DNA of 23,367 nucleotides from Candidatus Segatella violae (lineage in GTDB: Bacteria > Bacteroidota > Bacteroidia > Bacteroidales > Bacteroidaceae), in contig DJSH01000058.1 of assembly GCA_002440225.1 (NCBI GenBank), positions 1 to 23,367 on the forward strand, given 5' to 3'. A program made the translations under genes and the position numbers. Below, in pieces: positions 16,225 to 23,367 of this stretch. The notes under the pieces are model-generated. The model was not told where the DNA came from, did not search any database, and saw only the letters and a program-made list of their open reading frames with translations. Each line of letters begins with the position of its first letter. Position 1 is the first letter of the stretch.

Positions 16225-16338
16225 CAGAATCTTTAGCTGCACTCGGCAATAAGAAAGCGCACTTTCATTGCGCTCATTTGCAAAAGATTTGCACACTAAT
16301 AAACATCACATCGAATAACAATAAAAATAAATATAACA
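16225..16338 (+). promoter_or_regulatory. Structured 5' leader of secA
   Basis: Two short stems can form in the leader: AGCGCA/TGCGCT (16256-16261 with 16269-16274, 7-nt loop) and TGCAAA/TTTGCA (16279-16284 with 16288-16293). After them the leader is unstructured and A-rich up to the ATG. Part of it (TGCGCTCATT, then GCAC and TAA) recurs in the ppiD leader. Some secA genes are regulated translationally in response to secretion defects; whether this leader does so is inference. Confidence 0.4.
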
Positions 16339-19300
16339 ATGAATTTAAACAAAATTCTTCAGTCATTGTTCGGTAACAAGTCAACCCGTGACATGAAGCT
16401 TATTCAGCCTATCGTAGAGAAAATCAAGGCAGAATACCCTAAAATCAAGGCTTTGAGCAATGACGAACTTCGTGCGAAGACGAAGGAAATCCAAAAGTAT
16501 GTACAAGAGTATGCCAATGAGGAAAAGGCTAAGATTGCCGAGCTCAAGGCTAAGATTGAAGACACACCTATAGACGAACGTGAAGGCATCTTCAACCAAA
16601 TAGACAAGCTGGAGAAGGAAGCTCTCGATAAGTATGAGGTTGCACTCAACGAGGTTTTGCCTACAGCCTTCAGCATCGTGAAGGATACTGCTCGTCGTTT
16701 CGCTGAGAACGAGGAGACAATTGTGACAGCTACCGATTTCGACCGAGAATTGGCTGCCGACCCTAGCCACGACTTCATCACCATCGATGGTGACAAGGCT
16801 ATCTATCACAACCATTGGACAGCTGGAGGCAATGACCTCAAGTGGGAAATGGTTCACTACGATGTTCAGCTCTTCGGTGGTGTCGTTCTCCATCAGGGTA
16901 AGATTGCCGAGATGGCTACTGGTGAAGGTAAGACCCTCGTGGGTACTTGCCCTGTATTCTTGAATGCCTTGACTGGTAATGGTGTTCACGTGGTAACAGT
17001 GAACGACTACTTGGCCAAGCGTGACTCTGAATGGATGGGACCTCTCTATATGTTCAACGGCCTCTCGGTAGACTGTATCGACAAGCATCGTCCTAACTCA
17101 GACGAACGTCGCAAGGCTTACATGGCAGATATCACCTTCGGTACCAACAACGAGTTTGGTTTCGATTATCTTCGTGACAACATGGCTACTAGTCCAGCCG
17201 ACCTTGTACAGCGCCAGCACAACTACGCCATCGTCGATGAGGTCGACTCTGTATTGATTGACGACGCTCGTACTCCTTTGATTATCTCAGGCCCTATCCC
17301 TAAGGGCGACGACCAGATGTTTGAGCAATACCAGCCATTGGTTGAGCGCCTTTATGAAGTACAGCGCAAACAGGCCACAGAGTTGCTCGCCGAGGCTAAG
17401 CAGAAAATCAACGAGGGCAGCAAAACAAAGAACCAGCAGTTGATTGACGAAGGTTTCTTGGCACTCTATCGCTCATACAAAGCACTACCTAAGAACAAAC
17501 CATTGATCAAATACCTTTCAGAGGAAGGTATCAAAGCAGGCTTGTTGAAGACAGAGGAATACTATATGGCTAATAACAACCGCGAGATGCCTAAGGCCAT
17601 CGAGCCTTTGTATTTCGTTGTTGACGAGAAATTGAACTCTGCAGATCTTACCGATAAGGGTACTGATTGGTTGGCTAAGCAGGTGAACGACAAGGAGCTC
17701 TTTGTTTTGCCAGACATCACAACAGAGATGAGTGAGCTAGAGGCACGCACCGACCTGACAGACCAAGAGCGTCTAGACAAGAAAGACGAGATGCTGGCTC
17801 ACTATGGCGTGCAGAGCGAGCGTGTTCACACGTTGCAACAACTCTTGAAGGCCTACACTATGTTCAACAAGGATGATGAATACGTTGTCATGGATGGTGA
17901 GGTGAAGATTGTAGACGAGCAGACAGGTCGTATCATGGAAGGTCGCCGTTGGAGCGATGGCTTGCATCAGGCTATCGAGGCCAAGGAGCACGTGAAGGTG
18001 GAGGCTGCCACACAGACCTTCGCTACCATCACCCTGCAGAACTACTTCCGTATGTACCACAAGTTGGCAGGTATGACTGGTACCGCAAGTACTGAGGCTG
18101 GTGAGTTCTGGGACATCTACAAACTTGATGTAGTGGAGATTCCTACCAACCGTCCTATCCAGCGCAAGGACCTCGACGACCGTGTATACAAGACCGCTCG
18201 CGAAAAGTACCGTGCTGTCATCGACGAGATTGAGGAGATGCGTAATGCTGGTCGCCCAGTATTGGTGGGTACTACATCTGTCGAGATTTCTGAGTTATTG
18301 AGCAAAATGTTGAAGATGCGCAACATTCCTCATAATGTATTGAATGCCAAGTTACACCAGCAGGAGGCTCAGATTGTAGCAGAGGCAGGTCGCTCTACCA
18401 ATGGCAAGGGTGCCGTAACCATCGCTACCAACATGGCTGGTCGTGGTACCGATATCAAGTTGACTCCAGAGGTGAAGGCAGCAGGTGGTCTTGCCATCAT
18501 TGGTACAGAGCGTCATGAGAGCCGTCGTGTGGATCGTCAGCTCCGTGGTCGTGCCGGTCGTCAGGGAGACCCAGGTTCTTCTGTATTCTACGTATCCTTG
18601 GAGGATAAGTTGATGCGTCTGTTCGCTTCAGAGCGTATCGCCAAGGTGATGGACCGCTTAGGCTTCGAGGATGGCGAGCGTATCGAGAGTCCGATGATCA
18701 GCAAAAGCATCGAGCGTGCCCAGCGCAAGGTCGAGGAGAACAACTTCGGTATTCGTAAGCACCTCTTGGAGTATGATGACGTGATGAACCGACAGCGTAC
18801 CGTTATCTACGAGAAGCGTCGCCACGCCTTGATGGGTGAACGTATCGGTATGGACATCGCCAACATCATCTGGGACCGCTGCATCAATATCGTTAACAAC
18901 AACGATTTCGAAGGCGCCAAGGAAGAGTTCTTGAAGATTCTAGCCATGGAGATACCATTCACAGAGGATGAATATGAGAATGGTAGCCGTGAGGATTTAG
19001 CAGAGCGTGCCTTCCAGGAGGCTATGGCAGCATTCAAGCGCAAGACTGACCGCATCCAGACCACAGCCCTACCAATCATTAAGCAGGTGTTTGAGAACCA
19101 GGGTGCAATGTATCAGCGCATCATGGTACCTATCACTGATGGAAAGCGCATGTACAACATCCCATGCAACTTGCAGGAAGCTTATGACAGCGAGGCTAAG
19201 AGCGTGGTGAAGGAATTCGAGAAGAGCGTGGTGCTCCATATCATCGATGACGACTGGAAGGAGAACCTGCGCAAACTCGACGAACTCCGACACTCAGTAC

Positions 19301-19674
19301 AGAACGCCAGCTACGAGCAGAAGGATCCTCTCTTGATCTTCAAGTTGGAGAGTGCAAAGATTTGGGACGACATGATCAACGACATGTACGACCGCATTGC
19401 CAGCATATTGATGCGTGGTCAGATTCCAGTAATGGAGCAGCAACCAGTACAGGAGGCAGCACCTGAGCAGCATACTCCGCAGAACTACGTTGAAAGTAAG
19501 GTCGACATCGACGCTGAGCGTGAGGCACAGGAACGCGCAGCCAACCAAGATACTCGCGAGGGAGCTCAGGCTAACCGCACTCCATACCGTGCCGAGCGTA
19601 TGCCACGTCCAAACGACCCATGTCCATGTGGCAGCGGCAAGAAATTTAAGAACTGCCACGGCAGAAATTTGTAA
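16339..19674 (+). CDS. secA: Preprotein translocase ATPase SecA
   Basis: SecA drives post-translational export of unfolded proteins through SecYEG using ATP. The 1111-residue protein is longer than the E. coli form (901) and typical of Bacteroidota. Walker A (MATGEGKT) is at 192-199 and the DEAD-type Walker B (DEVD) at 300-303, followed by DDARTPLIISG. Extra sequence at about 340-480, rich in charged helices, is inserted in the first half. The second helicase lobe carries TNMAGRGTDIKL and RQLRGRAGRQGDPGSS. The C-terminal zinc motif has C1095, C1097, C1106 and H1107 (PCPCGSGKKFKNCHG), which bind SecB or ribosomes in other species. Upstream is a promoter and leader; downstream is a terminator at 19725-19768. 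It appears to be transcribed alone. Confidence 0.99.
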   Translation: MNLNKILQSLFGNKSTRDMKLIQPIVEKIKAEYPKIKALSNDELRAKTKEIQKYVQEYANEEKAKIAELKAKIEDTPIDEREGIFNQIDKLEKEALDKYEVALNEVLPTAFSIVKDTARRFAENEETIVTATDFDRELAADPSHDFITIDGDKAIYHNHWTAGGNDLKWEMVHYDVQLFGGVVLHQGKIAEMATGEGKTLVGTCPVFLNALTGNGVHVVTVNDYLAKRDSEWMGPLYMFNGLSVDCIDKHRPNSDERRKAYMADITFGTNNEFGFDYLRDNMATSPADLVQRQHNYAIVDEVDSVLIDDARTPLIISGPIPKGDDQMFEQYQPLVERLYEVQRKQATELLAEAKQKINEGSKTKNQQLIDEGFLALYRSYKALPKNKPLIKYLSEEGIKAGLLKTEEYYMANNNREMPKAIEPLYFVVDEKLNSADLTDKGTDWLAKQVNDKELFVLPDITTEMSELEARTDLTDQERLDKKDEMLAHYGVQSERVHTLQQLLKAYTMFNKDDEYVVMDGEVKIVDEQTGRIMEGRRWSDGLHQAIEAKEHVKVEAATQTFATITLQNYFRMYHKLAGMTGTASTEAGEFWDIYKLDVVEIPTNRPIQRKDLDDRVYKTAREKYRAVIDEIEEMRNAGRPVLVGTTSVEISELLSKMLKMRNIPHNVLNAKLHQQEAQIVAEAGRSTNGKGAVTIATNMAGRGTDIKLTPEVKAAGGLAIIGTERHESRRVDRQLRGRAGRQGDPGSSVFYVSLEDKLMRLFASERIAKVMDRLGFEDGERIESPMISKSIERAQRKVEENNFGIRKHLLEYDDVMNRQRTVIYEKRRHALMGERIGMDIANIIWDRCINIVNNNDFEGAKEEFLKILAMEIPFTEDEYENGSREDLAERAFQEAMAAFKRKTDRIQTTALPIIKQVFENQGAMYQRIMVPITDGKRMYNIPCNLQEAYDSEAKSVVKEFEKSVVLHIIDDDWKENLRKLDELRHSVQNASYEQKDPLLIFKLESAKIWDDMINDMYDRIASILMRGQIPVMEQQPVQEAAPEQHTPQNYVESKVDIDAEREAQERAANQDTREGAQANRTPYRAERMPRPNDPCPCGSGKKFKNCHGRNL

Positions 19675-19724
19675 AAACATATTGGTTACATAGATAAATC
19701 TAAGTAACAAGAAATTATGATAAG

Positions 19725-19768
19725 AATACCTAGATTTGATGATACTCTCATCATTTCTAGGTATTTTT
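19725..19768 (+). terminator. secA terminator
   Basis: A 10-bp outer stem (19725-19734 with 19756-19765) and a 6-bp inner stem (19737-19742 with 19748-19753) are separated by a T-T internal loop. A short T tract follows. It lies 51 bases after the secA stop. Confidence 0.85.
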
Positions 19769-19812
19769 ATATATAATAACATCATTACTACCGAGTTGCA
19801 AAGAATTATTAG

Positions 19813-19820
19813 TAATTTTG
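19813..19820 (+). promoter_or_regulatory. -7 box of feoAB
   Basis: TAATTTTG matches TAnnTTTG, 48 bases before the ATG at 19868. A TTG lies 14 bases upstream (19796-19798), too close for a normal -33. No recognisable Fur box palindrome was found by eye. Confidence 0.5.
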
Positions 19821-19867
19821 CACACGAAAGAAAAAGATTAGGAACAAGATAAACAGAAATAGATAAT

Positions 19868-22399
19868 ATGAAATTATCAGAACTTAAAACAGGTGAAAGT
19901 GGCGTTATCGTCAAGGTTTCCGGTCACGGTGGCTTCCGTAAGAGAGTTATCGAGATGGGATTCATCAAGGGCAAACGTGTGGATGTTCTCCTCAATGCCC
20001 CTCTCCAAGACCCAGTGAAGTACAAGATTATGGGTTACGAGGTTTCGCTCCGCCATAGCGAGGCTGACCATGTGGAGGTTGTTTCGCTCAACGAGGCAAA
20101 GAATGACGCTACACTCAGCAAGGCGGATGCAGAAGACCGCCAACAGGTAATTAACTCTCAAGTGATAGATACCCAAGATGCCGACGAGCAGGCTTTGGGA
20201 GACAAAATGCTCGTAGCAGAAAAGAAGGCTGATGAAAGCAGCGAGGCTCTTGCCGAACAGGAAGCCGACCGCTTGCACCACGTCATCAACGTGGCATTGG
20301 TGGGAAACCCTAATTGTGGCAAGACTTCCTTCTTCAACTTTGCCTCTGGTGCCCATGAACGTGTGGGTAACTACAGTGGTGTAACTGTAGATGCCAAGGA
20401 AGGACATGCAGAATACAAAGGTTACCAGTTCAACTTGGTCGATCTCCCTGGTACCTACTCCCTCTCTGCTTATTCGCCTGAGGAACTTTACGTGCGCAAG
20501 CAGTTGGTGGAACATACCCCTGATGTGGTTATCAACGTGATCGACACCAGCAACCTGGAGCGTAACCTTTACCTCACCACCCAGTTGATAGACATGCACA
20601 TCCGCATGGTTTGTGCCCTCAACATGTTTGACGAGACCGAGAAACGAGGCGACAACATCGACTACGACAAGCTCGGAGAACTCTTCGGAATCTCCATGAT
20701 TCCTACCGTCTTTACCAACGGTCGTGGCGTGGACCAACTCTTCGACACCATCATAGACCTCTATGAGAGCAAGGAGGGCACCAACCCTCACTATCGTCAT
20801 ATCCACATCAACCATGGACATGAGATAGAACATGGCATCGAACATATTCAGGAATATCTGAAGGCAGATGACTCCATCCGCCAACGCTACTCTACCCGAT
20901 ACCTCAGCATCAAGCTGTTGGAAAACGACAAGGATGCAGAGGAATATGTGAGCCACCTCAACTCGGCAAAGGAAATCTTCGCCGCTCGCGACGAGGCAGC
21001 CAAGCGTGTAAAGGAAGAGACCCTGGAGGATAGCGAGACCGCCATCATGGATGCCAAGTATGGCTTTATACATGGTGCATTGCAGGAAGCTGGTTATGAG
21101 ACAGGCAAGGCGAAGGACACTTACCAGATTACTCACCTCATCGACCGTGTGCTCACCAACAAGTATGTAGGTTTCCCTATCTTCATTCTCCTCTTGTTTA
21201 TCATGTTCTCAGCCACCTTCGTGCTGGGCGAGATTCCTAAGGGATGGATAGAGGACGGCGTGGCGTGGCTTGGCGAGACCATCAGTACGACCATGCCAGA
21301 CGGACCTGTCAAGGATATGTTGGTAGATGGCGTCATCGGTGGTGTGGGAGCCGTCATCGTGTTCTTGCCACAGATTCTCATTCTCTATTTCTTCATCTCC
21401 TATATGGAGGATTCGGGCTACATGGCTCGTGCCGCCTTCATCATGGATAAGTTGATGCACAAGATGGGCTTGCATGGCAAGTCGTTCATCCCGCTCATCA
21501 TGGGTTTCGGATGTAACGTGCCAGCAGTAATGGCTACACGAACCATCGAGAGCCACCGCTCCCGCCTCATCACCATGCTGATATTGCCATTGATGAGTTG
21601 TTCGGCTCGTCTGCCTATCTACATCATGATCATCGGAACGTTCTTTGCCTTGCAATACCGTTCACTCATCATGATTTCGCTCTATCTGATAGGCATCTTC
21701 CTAGCCGTCATCTTGAGCCGCATCTTCTCTTCGTTCGTCATCAAGGGCGAGGACACCCCATTCGTAATGGAGTTGCCACCTTACCGCTTCCCTACTTGGA
21801 AGGCGATTGGTCGCCATACTTGGGAGAAAGGCAAGCAATACCTGAAGAAGATGGGAGGTATCATTCTCGTGGCAAGTATCATCGTTTGGGCGCTCGGTTA
21901 CTTCCCTCACAACGAGGAACTCGACAACCAGGCACAGCAGGAACAGAGCTACATCGGCAGAATTGGCAAGACCATAGAGCCAATCTTCACTCCACAAGGT
22001 TTCGACTGGAAACTCGACGTAGGTTTGGTATCTGGCGTAGGTGCCAAGGAGATTGTAGCCTCAACGATGGGCGTGCTCTATAGTAACAACGACAGTTTCT
22101 CAGACGACCAAGACTATAATGACGAAGACGGCAAGTACGAGGTACTGAAGAAGCAGATGACCTCAGACCTGAAGAAGACATACGGATACAACGATGCCGA
22201 GGCAGAATCGAAGGCAACGCTCACCGCCTATTGCTTCTTGCTCTTCGTACTACTCTACTTCCCTTGTATCGCTACGATAGCAGCCATCAAGGGTGAGACT
22301 GGAAGTTGGAAATGGGCTGGGTTCGCCGCAGGCTACACCACGCTGTTGGCATGGATAGTATCGGCACTGGTCTTCCAAATCGGAAGCCTGTTCATCTAA
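19868..22399 (+). CDS. feoB: Ferrous iron transporter, FeoA-FeoB fusion
   Basis: This is the main Fe2+ importer, with 843 residues. Residues 1-72 are a FeoA (SH3-like) domain (MKLSELKTGESGVIV, FRKRVIEMGFIKGK). An acidic, alanine-rich linker runs to about 137. The cytoplasmic G-protein domain has G1 GNPNCGKTS (146-154), G3 DLPG (192-195) and G4 NMFD (252-255). A helical guanine-dissociation-inhibitor-like region follows. From about residue 430 there are membrane helices with Gate motifs containing conserved cysteines (IMGFGCNVPAVMATRTIES and LPLMSCSARLPIY). The fusion removes the need for a separate feoA; I see no feoC. It is probably monocistronic, with a weak terminator at 22435-22480. Fused FeoAB is known in Bacteroidota. 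Confidence 0.97.
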   Translation: MKLSELKTGESGVIVKVSGHGGFRKRVIEMGFIKGKRVDVLLNAPLQDPVKYKIMGYEVSLRHSEADHVEVVSLNEAKNDATLSKADAEDRQQVINSQVIDTQDADEQALGDKMLVAEKKADESSEALAEQEADRLHHVINVALVGNPNCGKTSFFNFASGAHERVGNYSGVTVDAKEGHAEYKGYQFNLVDLPGTYSLSAYSPEELYVRKQLVEHTPDVVINVIDTSNLERNLYLTTQLIDMHIRMVCALNMFDETEKRGDNIDYDKLGELFGISMIPTVFTNGRGVDQLFDTIIDLYESKEGTNPHYRHIHINHGHEIEHGIEHIQEYLKADDSIRQRYSTRYLSIKLLENDKDAEEYVSHLNSAKEIFAARDEAAKRVKEETLEDSETAIMDAKYGFIHGALQEAGYETGKAKDTYQITHLIDRVLTNKYVGFPIFILLLFIMFSATFVLGEIPKGWIEDGVAWLGETISTTMPDGPVKDMLVDGVIGGVGAVIVFLPQILILYFFISYMEDSGYMARAAFIMDKLMHKMGLHGKSFIPLIMGFGCNVPAVMATRTIESHRSRLITMLILPLMSCSARLPIYIMIIGTFFALQYRSLIMISLYLIGIFLAVILSRIFSSFVIKGEDTPFVMELPPYRFPTWKAIGRHTWEKGKQYLKKMGGIILVASIIVWALGYFPHNEELDNQAQQEQSYIGRIGKTIEPIFTPQGFDWKLDVGLVSGVGAKEIVASTMGVLYSNNDSFSDDQDYNDEDGKYEVLKKQMTSDLKKTYGYNDAEAESKATLTAYCFLLFVLLYFPCIATIAAIKGETGSWKWAGFAAGYTTLLAWIVSALVFQIGSLFI

Positions 22400-22434
22400 A
22401 AAATAGTTTTTGAAACTTTGTACAAAAATTTCTC

Positions 22435-22480
22435 ATCCATACTCAAGTCATCATCCAGAAGACTTTGAGTATGGATTTGC
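22435..22480 (+). terminator. Probable feoAB terminator
   Basis: A stem of 15 bp with one bulged T (22435-22449 with 22461-22476) has an 11-nt loop, 36 bases after the feoB stop. The T tract after it is poor (TTTGCTATT), so termination may be leaky. Confidence 0.6.
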
Positions 22481-22524
22481 TATTAGAATTGGTTTTATTC
22501 CTCGTAATTCACAAGATTTATTTT

Positions 22525-22615
22525 CTATAGTTGTACGACCTTATAGACTATAGTTGTACAACTCTAGGTCCATAGTTGTACGACTATAGGTGTTATGGTT
22601 GTACGTCTATAGATT
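22525..22615. repeat. Four tandem copies of a 22-23-bp dyad-containing repeat
   Basis: Copies start at 22525, 22548, 22570 and 22593. Each carries the core TAGTTGTAC or TGGTTGTAC, followed by GAC, AAC or GTC, with TATAG or similar flanking it. The core is nearly palindromic: copy 2 contains a perfect 12-bp palindrome (AGTTGTACAACT, 22552-22563). There are no spacers, so this is not a CRISPR array. It lies in noncoding DNA downstream of feoAB. Confidence 0.8.
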
Positions 22616-22636
22616 CAGCAAGAATAGAGTATTTTT

Positions 22637-22774
22637 TCACAATTTCTTTAACCAATTATGTTTCAGTTTGTTAAGAAGAAACTGTATAATTTCATTATTT
22701 AGGGAAACAATAGATAAAGATAAAAATTCACCATTTTTAGAGGGGGAAAAGGCGATTTTGTCAATATTATTCAT
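22637..22774 (-). CDS. Possible 45-aa small ORF
   Basis: An ATG at 22774 is preceded by GGAAAA and begins an open frame of 45 codons ending in TGA at 22637. The product begins MNNIDKIAFSPSKNGEF, continues with a hydrophobic middle and ends in a basic tail (LLNKLKHNWLKKL). An in-frame TAA lies just upstream, so this ATG would be the real start. I find no family and no promoter, and the DNA is very AT-rich, so it may be chance or a remnant. The rest of the 22400-22964 stretch, apart from the repeat and hairpins listed, shows nothing I can name. Confidence 0.2.
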   Translation of the reverse strand: MNNIDKIAFSPSKNGEFLSLSIVSLNNEIIQFLLNKLKHNWLKKL

Positions 22775-22821
22775 TTTTCCGTTTTAAAGTGCTGCAAGTT
22801 TTTAGGTAAAGCTTACAAGAG

Positions 22822-22862
22822 AAAAAACGCAGGGGGATGCATGACATCCCCCTGCGTTTTTT
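22822..22862. terminator. Perfect bidirectional terminator hairpin
   Basis: An 18-bp perfect stem (22822-22839 with 22845-22862) has a 5-nt loop, a GC-rich core (CGCAGGGGGATG) and A6/T6 ends, so it can stop transcription from either side. No convincing gene ends next to it on the plus strand; on the minus strand the transposase remnant stops about 100 bases upstream of it. Confidence 0.88.
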
Positions 22863-22964
22863 CATTGAAATATATACACCTTATCCGTCTGTACAAAACA
22901 ATCATCCGTACCCAAATTATTACTTATTTATAATTTACGTTGACTCATTAAACTTTAGTCATTT

Positions 22965-23312
22965 TTATAGTAGGCTATGCATGTCTATAGTCACAAGTAA
23001 AGTTGCCAATTGTCTCAGCAATGAAACTGTTGGGGGACAATCCTGAGCGTAGCTTCCTTGGTAAGTTTGAGTTGGGTGCAAAGACAGGTGTTTCATCAAG
23101 TGAGTTGTTACATCTTCTACACATGAGCCACCGCAGAAATATACGCACATCCAAGAGCGAAGTATCTCGCTGTATTGGTAACCGTAGAATTTACTACGCA
23201 GCCCTAATGTTGAGTCTATCGTTTGGGACAAAAGAGCATTAAATTGCTCCATAATTGCAAATATTCCTCCAAAAGGAGTGAGTTTCTCAGATTTTATTCG
23301 TATTTTTGCCAT
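22965..23312 (-). pseudogene. IS1380-family transposase, truncated N-terminal remnant
   Basis: From the ATG at 23312 the frame encodes about 80 residues typical of Bacteroidota IS1380-family transposases: MAKIRIKSEKLTPFGGIF, IDSTLGLRSKFYGYQYSEIL and YFCGGSCVEDVTTHLM, then HLSLHPT. After that the sequence departs from what I expect of the family and stops at residue 115, whereas intact members have roughly 400 or more residues. Another frame of the same strand encodes SPNSFIAETIGNFT, which loosely resembles the next family segment and may point to a frameshift. The DDE catalytic region is absent. No target duplication is visible and the right end may lie outside the window. It is surely inactive. 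Confidence 0.8.
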
Positions 23313-23367
23313 GTCATTCAGAATTTTGTTTGTTTTTAAATGCAGCACTAAGATAAGTGAAATTTCT

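Noticed and set aside
19877..21136. Long minus-strand open frame of 419 codons opposite feoAB
   Set aside because: It mirrors the FeoA and G-domain coding sequence, shows no domain and has odd composition.
22525..22615. CRISPR array
   Set aside because: Repeats are contiguous without spacers, imperfect and only 22-23 bp; no cas genes in the window.
22590..22787. Plus-strand 65-codon open frame
   Set aside because: AT-rich, starts inside the tandem repeat, no ribosome binding site and no family resemblance.
23003..23242. Plus-strand 79-codon open frame
   Set aside because: Antisense to the recognisable IS1380-family transposase segment.

Overview
The window looks like a chromosomal segment from a Bacteroidota bacterium, most likely the Prevotellaceae (Prevotella/Segatella group). 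The evidence is Bacteroidota-type promoters (TAnnTTTG at -7, TTTG at -33), an AT-rich intergenic composition with few strong Shine-Dalgarno sites, an about 1100-residue SecA with the extra central region typical of the phylum, a fused FeoA-FeoB, a BY-kinase with a glycine/tyrosine tail, and an IS1380-like transposase remnant. No tRNA, rRNA or CRISPR array was found.

Layout. 1-1248 (+): the end of a CcsB/CcsA-type cytochrome c biogenesis protein, closed by a cluster of strong hairpins that also serves the convergent minus-strand operon. 1488-4390 (-): an unrecognised helical protein, then a small coiled-coil protein, ZapA and RNase Y. 4618-8575 (+): rmlA (dTDP-glucose synthesis), a Wzc-type polysaccharide copolymerase/tyrosine kinase and a small HAD phosphatase, ended by back-to-back terminators. 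8710-14306 (-): an outer-membrane beta-barrel protein, LptC, a CNNM/CBS (CorC/GldE-like) membrane protein and, after its own leader, a PpiD-like periplasmic chaperone. 14406-16132 (+): a DUF4105 protein with a GTG start, translationally coupled to a short secreted ORF that may be a gene remnant. 16339-19674 (+): secA with a structured leader. 19868-22399 (+): feoAB. 22400-23367: an accessory tail with a 23-bp tandem repeat array, a perfect bidirectional terminator, a possible 45-codon ORF and the truncated IS1380-like transposase.

Much of the window concerns the cell envelope: protein export (SecA), outer-membrane protein chaperoning (PpiD), LPS transport (LptC), surface polysaccharide (RmlA, Wzc) and cytochrome maturation, plus cell division, RNA decay and ferrous iron uptake. 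It is mostly conserved housekeeping DNA, and I did not find a clear undescribed system. The points most worth a second look are the HAD phosphatase next to a BY-kinase with no Wza or Wzb in sight, the shared sequence in the secA and ppiD leaders, the apparently leaderless DUF4105 message, and the repeat-rich tail after feoAB.
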